Positions 10,570 to 19,980 of a stretch of DNA of 64,000 nucleotides are shown here, piece after piece. Under the pieces are notes generated by a model. It saw only the letters and a program-made list of their open reading frames with translations. It ran no database searches and was not told the DNA's origin. A program made the translations under genes and the position numbers. The stretch comes from Odiellus spinosus (lineage: Eukaryota > Arthropoda > Arachnida > Opiliones > Phalangiidae), in the NCBI GenBank assembly GCA_963920705.1, contig OY987239.1, forward strand, positions 5,348,371 through 5,412,370, given 5' to 3'. The number at the start of each line of letters is the position of its first letter. The stretch's first letter is position 1.

Positions 10570-10637
10570 AACTATTTCGGCGTGTGAACTTAGAACTTCA
10601 CGATTTCTAATTACATCTAGTTTATGTTGTGAGTTTA

Positions 10638-11387
10638 CTAAGTTAACAACTGACCCTCGATACTTTTGGAAAGATAAAATGTGAGGTGATTTTGGAGAAC
10701 AAAAGTGGTCTTAAATTTTTTAGCCAAATTTTTCCAGTCAGAAAACCCATTTATAAAGCTATTATTTAGTCCAACGGCAAAATGTCGGCAACTAAAGCAA
10801 TAAACATTATCCTTCGCTACAGAATATTCAGTCATTTTGTACTTTTCATACCAGCTAGCGTTAAATCCTCTTTGCTTTCCACCAATATTTTTTTTAGGAA
10901 AACGGAGTTTTGGTTGAACAGGCTGACAGTCCTTATCCAAACTAATGTCAAATGGTAATGGACTTGAATAAGTTGAATTGATTATATTATGGGTTTTCTT
11001 TGAGTTTGACTCAAGGTTTTTTTTTTCTGGCGGTAGAATTATTTCTTCGATCTCAAAGTCATTATTTTCAGCTAGGTTTTCAATTATATTATCTATGTCG
11101 TCTGCGGTTGAAATAGTTTCTTCTTCTTCGGTTATTTCTAGTACTGACAAAAGTGGTGAATTAATTCCACTACCACTAGCACTCGAGTTACATTCTTTTT
11201 GATTCTTTTTAACAAGAATAGTGTCACTCGACTCACTGTCACTGACGGGGCAGTTTTTGGACGATTCAGAATCAGACTGTAAATATCTTTTAATAGAGCC
11301 CATTTGGTTTTTAAATATACTCTCTTCCCTTTTTCTTTTTTGTCGTTTTTCCGCACCGGATGGATAATTTCTGATTCTGAAACTCAT
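10638..11387 (-). CDS. hAT N-terminal TTF-type zinc finger ORF (E1)
   Basis: 249 residues. There is an acidic, Ser-rich N-terminal half, then a TTF-type zinc-finger region: SWYEKYKMTEYSVAKDNVYC, FSCRHF and GFSDWKNLAKKF. This domain binds element DNA in this hAT group. The last about 25 residues run off frame: the family-typical continuation lies in the next frame, which leads straight into the transposase ORF. Start chosen at the ATG giving MSFRIRNYPSG. This ORF and 8800-10569 most likely make one protein with a single frameshift. Confidence 0.75.
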   Translation of the reverse strand: MSFRIRNYPSGAEKRQKRKREESIFKNQMGSIKRYLQSDSESSKNCPVSDSESSDTILVKKNQKECNSSASGSGINSPLLSVLEITEEEETISTADDIDNIIENLAENNDFEIEEIILPPEKKNLESNSKKTHNIINSTYSSPLPFDISLDKDCQPVQPKLRFPKKNIGGKQRGFNASWYEKYKMTEYSVAKDNVYCFSCRHFAVGLNNSFINGFSDWKNLAKKFKTTFVLQNHLTFYLSKSIEGQLLT

Positions 11388-12076
11388 CCTAAATTCGTAA
11401 TTTCCTAAAATACACTAGGAGCGGAGCCTGTCTTTAAATTTATTTTTAAAACCATTCAAACGAATCAAACAACAAATAAATAAGTTTTCAATAAGTTAAA
11501 TGAGTAAAAATGACCAAAATTCAAAAACCTTCGTGTCCGCGAGCTCTCGAACCGTCGAACGACAATAGCTATCGTTTCCTTTGCTATTTCTGATTCTCAA
11601 ATCTCTCTCTGAAAGTTTTAGTTTTGGTTTTAGCCACTGCCCCGCTAACACTGGCACGACGCCAGTAATTAAGCTTATATGTCTACAGGTGTGCAACTCT
11701 ATACTGAGTACGCCAGAGGGCCAGAGTCCAGAGAGCTTCGGCTACTAGAGGGTAGTACCTCAGTAAAAAAACGTAAAGGAAACTCGTAGGGGAAGGGGGC
11801 GAATTTTTAAATCTTACATTCGCGCTCGAATACTGCGCAGTTTTAACTTTTTAAGCGCAAAATAAATGCAACCAACAATTTTCTTTCCAAACTTTTCGAC
11901 ATTTTCGTTCGGCTTATGAAATCTGCCACTTAACTGGGAATAAATGAGGCCGCTCGGTCTGAAATCAGGGGCCCCCTTTCTAAAAATTGGGGGCCCCTTC
12001 CAAATTTTACACGTAGGCACGACAAATTTACACGTAGGCACGTGCCTACGTGTGCCTACTGCTGGCGGCGCCACTG

Positions 12077-12130
12077 ATTATATAATGTAAAGGTTATCAT
12101 TATATAATGTAAAGGTTATCATTATATAAT
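12077..12130. repeat. 22-bp iterons of element X, left of gene
   Basis: About 2.5 copies of TATATAATGTAAAGGTTATC plus AT. The same unit occurs about six times at 38185-38313 and once inverted at about 16835. Subterminal iterons of this kind usually bind the transposase. Confidence 0.8.
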
Positions 12131-12137
12131 GACATAC

Positions 12138-12248
12138 AAGTAGCGTTTTTCTAAGTATTGTTGCCTTTAAAACGTTTAATGAAGAGAAAATATTCCGCCA
12201 TTTTGGAAAATGGCGACCAAAATTATAAAAACTTCATAACATAACCAG
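12138..12248 (+). repeat. Third copy of the X subterminal repeat
   Basis: 111 bp starting GTAGCGTTTTTCTAAGTATT. It matches the inside of the arm at 37885-37980 and, inverted, 17063-17165. It contains the near-palindrome CGCCATTTTGGAAAATGGCG (12196-12215), a candidate protein-binding site found once or twice in every arm. Confidence 0.8.
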
Positions 12249-12543
12249 GTATACTTAAAATGTAGTATAGTTGTTTCAGTTCATTTGCTACCAGTTTTAA
12301 CCCATACAAATATTTTGGTTCAATTTTAAAGCAGAGAGCTCTTACACGTATAGCCTCAGGGAATTTAGCGTATAGTTACGAACCCGTTCGAAGGTCGGTT
12401 TTGTTTTCTTTCTGCCTCTAGTAAAATGACCAGCTCGAAGGTTCAAGGAAATGCCATAAAATTTTGTCAGAAATGAGAAAAAGGCTCAGTCGAATGTTGT
12501 TGTTTTTAGCTGTTAGTCATATTATATATTTCTTAAAACAAGT

Positions 12544-13493
12544 ATGGAAGTAGTTTGTCTGATATGTAGTTCGGATTTTGGGAATAAAAAAACTGTTCTA
12601 GTTACAAAGGGTCTCCAAACTGTCGTTAATGCAAGATTGAGGAGAAAAGATGGACTACACGAGCGTCTTGAACACCTTACATCAGTTCGTTTGCACGAAG
12701 CTTGTCGAAAACACTATACGCGAGAGGAAAATATTGTGAAATTTCTAGACGATGGTAGCTCCATGTCAAAGGAACCAACCAAGGATAAATTATTGAGATC
12801 CGAGGTTCATTCGTTCGAGTTTAAAACAAATTGTTTACAATGTGGAAATAATGCAGTCCCCGATAAAAACATCCATCGAGAATTAAAGGTATTGTGCATT
12901 TGGTTGAAACAATGGAAATAAAATCAACACTAATTAAAAGATCAAAAGATCGAAATGATGAGTGGTCGCGGGTCGTACTAGTCCGTCTTGAAAATGTCAT
13001 AGATCTTGTAGCTGCTGAAGCGCGCTACCATAAAACTTGCTATACAAAATTTTTAACTGAAAATACTGAGAAAAAGAAAATCGGTCGGGGAGTAAATGCC
13101 GAACGAGAAGCTTTCATATCTCTTTGTGCCTACCTTGATGGTAACAATGAGTGCCAGTATTCTATGACAGAATTAGAGAAACGTTTTAAGGAATTTTGTA
13201 ATGAAGGAGTGGAGCCTTACGGTACGAAGTATTTAAAACAAAGACTCATCCGACGTTATGGGAAACAAATTACAATATCTGAACTTATTGGAAAAGATAA
13301 CATAATTAGTTTCAAAGATCAGGCGTATAAGATAATATCGAATACTTGGTATTCTAGCAGAAAATTGAATGAGCAAGACGAAAGAATGCGAATCGTAGAA
13401 GCTGCTGCGAAAATTATTAGAGAGGATATTCAAACTCGCGTTTACAATCTGAATAATATATATCTGAAGAATATCCCTCGGAAGAACAGATAA
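12544..13493 (+). pseudogene. X protein, N-terminal zinc-module region (frameshifted)
   Basis: Two overlapping frames (12544-12921 and 12894-13493) cover one conserved region. It has two similar modules: CLIC then LHEACRKHY, and CLQC then ARYHKTCYTKF, each a CxxC followed by HxxxC. These are probably two zinc-binding domains. The frame must shift by one base near 12880-12895, where the downstream frame reads VHLVETMEI. A second shift occurs near 13460, after which a different frame reads SEEYPSEEQIRNG for about 30 residues before stopping. Widespread uncharacterised animal proteins have this arrangement (recognised from memory, no named family). Function is inferred as DNA binding. Confidence 0.6.
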
Positions 13494-13551
13494 GAAACGG
13501 TTCAGCTAACCTAATTCCAATAACTTTGGACTTATTTTATCCCCTATTCAG

Positions 13552-15096
13552 TTGGGCTTAGCCGTTCATCTCCACCAGCAGATCGGGTCGCGTTACGTAA
13601 TTGACATAATATCCCATCTAGGTTTCTGTTCATCCTACACGGAAGTAACGAAATTTGAGAACAGTATTTTGGTGTCTAATGAGTCCCAAATTTTGGACTG
13701 TTCGTTTAAACAATTTGTTTTTGACAATGCGGACGTTAATATTCGAACCCTTGACGGATTAGGAGCCTTCCATTCCATGGGAGGAATAATGTGTGTTACA
13801 CCTTCTTCCGCTGTTAAGACCACTTTAAAAATGTCACGAACAGTAGAAGATATTCCAGCTAGCGATATTGGATCATTTGGAAAAGTTAATATCATACCCT
13901 ATGAAAAGCCTAGTACATCCGGTCTCAGCAAAATTATCGTAAAAACCTTATTATCGGAAGACGCTATTCCAACAGAGCTTGAAAATGCCAAATTACTTGA
14001 CTTCATATGGATGTGTGGATATATATTGAAGCAGCCAAGTCCTAGCCCAGAATGGAATGGTTACATGCAATTAAGTTCAAAGTGTGAAAATAATTACGCT
14101 ATAAGCAAAGTAATCATACTGCCATTTATTAACTTAAATCCGTCGAACTTGACAACAATTTACACTTCTCTTTTATTTGCCGTCGACCAATGCCATCGAT
14201 ATGACCTGAAATCTTGTGTAGTTACGTTTGATCAACCACTATACATTAAAGCGGTAGAGATGGTTTTGGGGTTGCCCGAGAAATTGTCATCGGTAATAGT
14301 TCGACTTGGGGGATTTCACACCCTTATGTCGTTTATGGGTGCTGTGGGCTATATAATGGCTGGTAGTGGAATTTCTGAAATGTGGGAAACCGTTTACGCC
14401 AAAGCGTCAGTGCCTCACATGCTTAATGGACATGCCTATTCCCGGGCACTTCGGGCTCACTTCCTGGCGCAAAAGGCAATCGGTCAGATTATTCTTGAAT
14501 CCATTCCGATCATAAAAGAAGACTTACAGAATAAAATTAAAGAAATCCACCGTGATATAATGCAAAATGCTGTAAGCACTGACGATGTTCGAAGAACAAA
14601 AGAAATTATGAGTTTATTATCAGCATTTGAGACTCAAAAGAAAGAATTAAAAAATTTTGGTCGCACAGGAAAATTGTGGCTCGATTATTTTGACCAGGTT
14701 GAAATAATGCGACTATTTGTTAGAGCTGAACGGACAGGAAACTGGGATCTACACTTATATTGTCTTAAACAAATGTTGCCATATTTACACGCAGCCGCTC
14801 ACCTTGCTTACGCGAAATCTACTCAGTTATATGTACAAACGATGTCTCAATTATCTACTATAATGAGTGAAGAAGAGTACATTAACTTTGGACAATTGGG
14901 ATTTTTTACCGTTAGACGATCCGACAAAATGTGGTCTGGTATTTGGTCGGACACGACAATTGAGCAAGTTCTAATGCGATCAATGAAAACGTCTGGTGGA
15001 CTAACAAGGGGTCGCGGTTTGAGCGAAAGCACACTCGCTCGATGGATCCTAACTATTCCGGTGTGTCTGCAGCTCAGTGAAGCTTTGGAAGACTAA
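13552..15096 (+). pseudogene. X protein, middle region (possible RNase H-like transposase core)
   Basis: 514 residues, in the same frame as the next ORF and separated from it by a single TAA (15094-15096) after which the frame stays open. Conserved-looking motifs are FVFDNADVNIRTLDG (about residue 58), VVTFDQPLYIKA (about 225), IVRLGGFHTLMSFMGAVGYI (about 248) and ALRAHFLAQKAI. The spaced FDN and FDQ aspartates would fit an RNase H-fold DDE enzyme, but I cannot prove this by eye. The junction with the upstream region looks deleted: the LGLAVHLHQ motif follows immediately, where related proteins have tens more residues. Broken, so not functional in this copy. Confidence 0.5.
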
Positions 15097-15177
15097 TGTG
15101 GCGTTTGCGCAACAACGTCAGAACAATATGTAGAGATTCGAGAATCACGACAAGTACGCGACGCGACAGACGCTAAG

Positions 15178-16821
15178 ATGTTTTATGGATGGCTAAGAGA
15201 TCACACACCATTCAAGTACGAGAATTCGTTGGTGTCTCTGGCTTCCGGTGCTGTAGCTGATGAGACTGTAAATTGCGACTCTGCAGTAGAAATTGCGAAA
15301 ATTTCAATGGAAAGAATGGTCGGGAAGTCGTTTCTGGAAGCTAAACTTAAGAGAAATGACAAAGTGAAACCACTAGCGGGAATGAAAAACGTATTAAACT
15401 TTGACGGAGAGGATATTGTTGTGAACCCACAACAATTGTTTAGAAGAATAGCCTGCGCGTTACAACGAGGAGCTGATTTAAAAAACTGCATGTCATATGA
15501 ACTTTCTCCGGTCGCTCCATCTTTGTTTGATGAGTTCTCATTTCGAAAGGCAAACAAAGCAACCCTGTCTCATCTTCTTGAGGAGGTTAGTCCTTTAATA
15601 ATAACTAAAGAGATGGTTTATGAACAAGTGGTAGTGGATGGTGGATTTCTGCTTCATCGTGTAGTGTGGCCTCGCCCTTGCACATACGGGAATATCTTCA
15701 ACCTGTACATAGATTATGTTAGAAACCACTACGGTGAAACTACAACTGTAGTTTTTGACGGCTATTCAAATGATTTAACCACGAAAGGAGAGGAACATAG
15801 GAGAAGGCAAGCAAAATCAATGGCTCCGGATATCAAAATAGAAGAAAATAACCTCGCAACGACTTCTCAAGACGCATTCCTTAAAAATTCGAAAAACAAA
15901 GAGTCCTTGATACACCATCTTATTACTAGATTTCAATCATCTGGTCTTAGAGCCATTCAAGCAAAAAGTGACGCTGACGTTCTTATAGCAAAAACAGCGC
16001 TTGACTTTGGAAAATGCGAAAATTACAAAACTATGGCTGTCATCGCAGAAGACACAGACGTGCTTGTAATTTTGATAGTTCTCGCTGATACCGAAAATCA
16101 AAATTCTTTATTTTTGGTAAAACAACAGCAAGGAAACTCTCCAACGAAAATCTTTGACATCAAGGCAATAAAAAAAGAACTTGGAGAACAAGCACATGTT
16201 TTACTCTTTCTCCATGCTGCAACGGGTTGCGATACTACATCTGCCCTTTATCGCCAAGGAAAAAAAAAAGCTTTCAAAATACTGAAACAAAACGAAGATC
16301 TCCGTCAAAAAGTTTTGATTTTTAATCAGCTTGGAGCTAGTATCGCAGAAATAACTACTGTAGGAGAATATTTCTTGCTGTCCTTATACGGTGCAATTAC
16401 AAGTAGTACCTTAAATGAGCAACGCTACGTTGTATTTACAAAGGCCACCAGAAATTCACCGATAAATAGCTCATTTGAACTGGCAAGTCTTCCACCCACA
16501 AGTGCAGCTGCTAGCCAACACATGCAAAGAGTCTACCACCAAGTCCAAACGTGGCTTGGCAACGACATAAATGCAGAAGATTGGGGGTGGAAAAGAGTCG
16601 GCCACGTGTTGCGCCCAGTAATAACCACTCGTCAACCTGCCCCGAGCGAAATTTTAAATATGATTTCTTGCAAGTGTAAGGGTAGTTGCGAAGAAAAATG
16701 CGAATGTCGAAAAACAGGTCTGATGTGTTCCGCAATGTGCAGAAAATGTCACGGTATTTCATGCACCAACGACTGCAGAGATTTTGATCTAGATGGCGAG
16801 ATGGACAATTTAGACATTTAA
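15178..16821 (+). pseudogene. X protein, FEN1/XPG-like PIN nuclease plus CXC domain
   Basis: 547 residues, continuous in frame with the preceding ORF except for one stop. FEN1-type motifs in order: VVVDGGFLLHRVVW (about 152, the Asp of the N-domain), VVFDGYSNDLTTKGEEHRRR (about 193, the FDG Asp), KSDADVLIAKTA (about 263, two acidic residues where FEN1 has SEAEA), AEDTDVLVIL (about 289, two Asp) and ATGCDTTSALYRQGKKKAF (about 348, the GCD Asp and a helix-hairpin-like segment). All metal-binding acidic positions are present. The C-terminus is a tesmin/TSO1-like CXC domain: CKCKGSCEEKCECRKTG and CSAMCRKC. Predicted role: structure-specific DNA nuclease of element X. The N-terminal FEN1 block starts about 150 residues in, so the ATG at 15178 is not a true start. 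Confidence 0.75.
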
Positions 16822-16837
16822 AAACATTTACATTATA

Positions 16838-17572
16838 TAATGATAACATTTACATTAACTATAATTTTAAATGTAACGATAGTTTGTAAATCAATATTTT
16901 CGAATTGTTTTACAAAGAAATAAATATATATTGTTATATTAGAGCATTATTAAGTTTTGGAAATTATTAAGGCATGTTTGCCAGCTTCGGTTTGATTAAC
17001 GTTCAAAATTCATATAACAAACGAATGATACTATATACAAACAATCATTTTTAAGTTCATCTGGTTATGTTATGAAGTTTTTATAATTTTGGTCGCCATT
17101 TTCCAAAATGGCGGAATATTTTCTCTTCATTGAACGTTTTAAAGGCAACAATACTTAGAAAAACGCGTCCTATTATTGAAACAGCGAAATTATAACAAAA
17201 TCTTAAACGGTTTTCCGCGGAAACTTCATATTTCCCTAAATTTATCAATTTCACCAGTTTCAATGCATGTTTGCGAGCTTACGGTTTGATAAACGCTAAA
17301 CATGCATAGAACAAATTTTGTGCGGAGTGTCTTAAGCTAAATTTTGAGCCTAACTATCAGTCAATCCGATAGTTACATCTAAAGTTATGTATAGTTTTAG
17401 TAATTTTGGCGGCCATTTTCCAAGATGGCGGATTTTCCCCACGCCTGCGAGATTGGGAGACCTCACTACGTTAAAGAGCGCATTCGATTCTATAAGTATG
17501 GAAATTTTCGTAACCGTTCTAATTTGTTCCGGGTTCTCCCTTTTTTTGGGCTAGAATGCCTGTACTATAAAG
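16838..17572. repeat. Right terminal inverted repeat of X (about 735 bp)
   Basis: Matches 37498-38215 in reverse complement, with a few percent substitutions. It includes near-palindromes at 17094-17113 (CGCCATTTTCCAAAATGGCG) and 17411-17430 (GGCCATTTTCCAAGATGGCG). The inner edge starts with the 22-bp iteron; the outer edge ends AGAATGCCTGTACTA, after which similarity to the other arm stops. Confidence 0.85.
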
Positions 17573-18473
17573 CAAAGAGTAAGTAAGCCAACAAGAACGG
17601 TTGGGGGGGGGGGGAGGTCGATATACCCCAATAGTAGTAACAGCTTTTCTGTTTTTTCACCGCCCCCACCTGGCGAAAAGGCACAGGTGGCTTACGGATT
17701 TGTAAACATTACCGTCCCTCCCTCAATTGTTTTTGAAGTCATAACAGACCTTATATTTCCCCTCTCCTCCCAGCCCTAATATGAGGGTTAACAGGGTACT
17801 CAGCGCCCTTTAGGCCCTTCCTTAGTTGAAAAGTTACGAATTTTTTCGTTTGGTGGCGCAAAAAAGAAATAGTTAAAATAAGGATAAAATTTCGCTTATT
17901 TTTCGACACAGTACTCGGGTTCAAGAACAGTTTGCATATGTTATTTTAGTCTCTATGAGGGTTGACAATGTGTAATAATCCCCCAAAGGTTTCGATAGTT
18001 TGCTAACTGCTTGCGAAGTGAAGTGAAAAAATTTCGAGAGGAAGGACCCGGTGGGCGGTCTTTTTAATTTTGTCAAGTCCCGCCGGCCTCTCTCTGACTC
18101 ACAGGTGTTTCTTTAAAATACCTTTTCTTTTCAAAACTAAAGATTTGACCTATTCTAAAGTCTATTACCTCCCTTTTTTGCCAATGGAGTTACGATTTAT
18201 AATGTATAAGCTAAATCTAATCAATTTAGATTGTTTAGACGCATCTTTCAAACATTTAGTATAGAATTCTTATAGCTACTATGCTGTGGCACTATAGAAG
18301 TTTCTCTGTGACACAGTTGGTACAAAGAAAATGGAAATCGTACAATAGTTGGTATTATAGAATAATCTTGGATCCATCAATAAAAGAGACACCTGTTTCT
18401 ATTGAAGATGTCTTTTTTGCAAGGTTGGGTCGAAAATTATCTATCTATAAATTTGCCAGCCTTGAAACCAACC
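17573..18473. other. Intergenic, weak unidentified ORF
   Basis: A G-run at about 17604 and otherwise plain sequence. A 74-residue plus-strand frame (18281-18505) has an unremarkable composition; it runs into the hairpin element and is not recognised. Confidence 0.35.
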
Positions 18474-18477
18474 TTAA

Positions 18478-18898
18478 AGGGAGAATGCAACCTAATAACA
18501 AGTGATTTTTTTTATCGATTCCTTATCGTTTAATTAGGCCTAATCCATCATTAAACAAATTAACAAACAAATATTAAACTAAAAATAAATTTAAAACTTG
18601 CCCGGAAAATAGGCTTAGCGGGATTCATGGAGATCCCGAATTTCCTCGGTGCAAGGTCTAGCGACCAAATGAGCGAAGACCGGTCGTTCACGCGAGATCT
18701 CCATGCGTTCGATTAGTCGCTAGACCTTACACGTGAGGAAATCAGGATCTCCATGAATCCCTTTAAGCCTATTTTCTGAGTAAGTTTTAAATTTATTTCT
18801 AGTTTAATATTTGTTTTGTAAACATTTTACTGGTGGACTAGGCCTATTTAAACGATAAGGAATCGATTAAAAATCACTTATTAGGTTGCATTCTCCCT
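18478..18898. mobile_element. TTAA-flanked hairpin MITE (piggyBac-like)
   Basis: A 421-bp element flanked by TTAA at 18474-18477 and 18899-18902, the target duplication of piggyBac elements. Ends are AGGGAGAATGCAACCTAATA and its inverse. Inverted arms extend about 190 bp (ATCGATTCCTTATCGTTTAA, the CTTAGCGGGATTCATGGAGA region, CGCTAGACCTTRCACG), so almost the whole element is one hairpin. No coding capacity. Confidence 0.75.
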
Positions 18899-18995
18899 TT
18901 AAGAGCCGCTAAATAACTAGTCAACATCTTCCAGGGGAAACATTAATATGTTGGCTTTTTTCAAGGTTGGGACGAAGTAGCCACTTCGACGGTAG

Positions 18996-19127
18996 AAAGG
19001 GGGGTAGGCATCCTTCGGTATCATACATATAAAGGGGGATGAGCCCCATGCTCTCATTGCATGAGAGCAAGGGGTGCATACCCTTTTGTATGCCTGATAC
19101 TGAAGGATGCCTACCCCCTTTTCTACC
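18996..19127. repeat. 130-bp hairpin repeat
   Basis: AGAAAGGGGGGTAGGCATCC (18996) faces GGATGCCTACCCCCTTTTCT (ending 19127). Continuing pairing includes CTTCGGTATCATACA/TGCCTGATACTGAAG and GGGGATGAGCCCC/CATGCTCTC-GCATGAGAG. It is either a miniature foldback element or a transcript able to form a stem. Confidence 0.7.
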
Positions 19128-19453
19128 CGCGAAATGGTCTATTCTCTTCTTTTTTTAGGGAAGGGGACTGACTGTTACTTCCAAAAGGGGAGAGTGACTT
19201 TATTTTTTAATTTTGCTAATGGGTTATTGCGGAAACGGGATAAAAATTGGGTATAGCACGTGCAACCCATCGTTCAGTTACCAGAGCCACCTATTAAGAA
19301 ATGGCCAAACAAACATTCTATACTATATTCGAAACTAGTATGACTTGTCATCGCTGTACAAAGGGTACACAATCTATAGACAATTGTTTCGTCGCCAAAT
19401 CTCTAATTAAAATGAAATGAAAAATTCAAATAGCATCTTAATTGGGGAAGCGG

Positions 19454-19777
19454 CCAAGTGTTAACTCGGAGATGAATTTTATTCCCAGGGGAGGCGAAAA
19501 TTTTAATAAGTTTAGTTCTAGTGAGCCTAGAAATTTAACTACAACATTCGGAACAAGTTCCCCTGTGCCCACTACACATCCGTCTGTTCGACATGGAGTT
19601 TTTACAAGTCCAAATAATCAAAATTCTATAGATTTTTCTAGGGCAAATTTCATTGGAATTCCGCTACCAACTAATCGTACTCAAGTTTACAATAACTCAT
19701 ATATTCCAAACTCATATATTCCAAATTTATCATTTAACCCCGTAAATAATACCCAATCTTCGCCTCAACCTAAATAG
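19454..19777 (+). pseudogene. Harbinger MADF-BESS gene, C-terminal end
   Basis: Reads PSVNSEMNFIPRGGENF onward to QSSPQPK and stop: a low-complexity Asn/Ser/Pro tail of about 107 residues. It is the continuation of the minus-strand MADF-BESS gene at 41832-43511, which ends at the hAT insertion with ...AISPS in codons CCA AGT. This piece starts with the same CCA AGT at 19454. The upstream sequence (CTTAATTGGGGAAGCGG) is unrelated, so a breakpoint lies exactly at the hAT target site. Convergent with the transposase gene just downstream, as is usual for two-gene PIF/Harbinger elements. Confidence 0.7.
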
Positions 19778-19980
19778 TAGATCAAAAGAAACTACATAGG
19801 GAAAAAGTCCCTAAAAGTTTGAATCAAACGTAATTCATCATATCTTAAAATTTTTTTATTTGAAAAGAAAATACAATGTTTGGTAATTTACCTTATGTAG
19901 TGTGACTTTGCAATTTTTCATGTGATTGTTATTTAGTTAATAACAAACGATTTAATTAAAAAAATTTAAACAACAATGGC

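Larger units (their letters stand above)
8559..12076 (-). mobile_element. hAT transposon, copy E1
   Basis: Ends CAGTGGCGCCGCCAG (8559) and CTGGCGGCGCCACTG (12076), with subterminal CACGTAGGCACG iterons on both sides. The length is 3518 bp, identical to copy E2 at 38314-41831; I see only two base differences between them. The flanking 8-mers do not match each other: GTTATTCC on the left, ATTATATA on the right. ATTATATA is instead the left flank of E2. So E1's right end and E2's left end are the two sides of one original insertion. Confidence 0.9.
12077..17572 (+). mobile_element. Element X: coding part plus right terminal repeat
   Basis: Contents in order: two 22-bp iterons (12077-12130); a subterminal repeat (12138-12248); a broken multi-domain gene (12544-16821); an inverted iteron (16835-16855); and a roughly 735-bp arm (16838-17572) whose reverse complement is at 37498-38215. 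The arm at 37498 precedes the same iterons, which run straight into hAT E2. Reading E2's left flank and E1's right flank as one site reconstitutes arm - iterons - [E] - iterons - gene - arm, about 6.3 kb without E. The outer ends read TAGTACAGGCATTCTA on both sides, with TAA next to each as a possible 3-bp target duplication. Confidence 0.7.

Noticed and set aside
12544..16821. Host DNA-repair FEN1 gene
   Set aside because: Fused to CXC and zinc modules, FEN1 block displaced by 150 residues, broken frames, bounded by inverted arms: a mobile-element gene.
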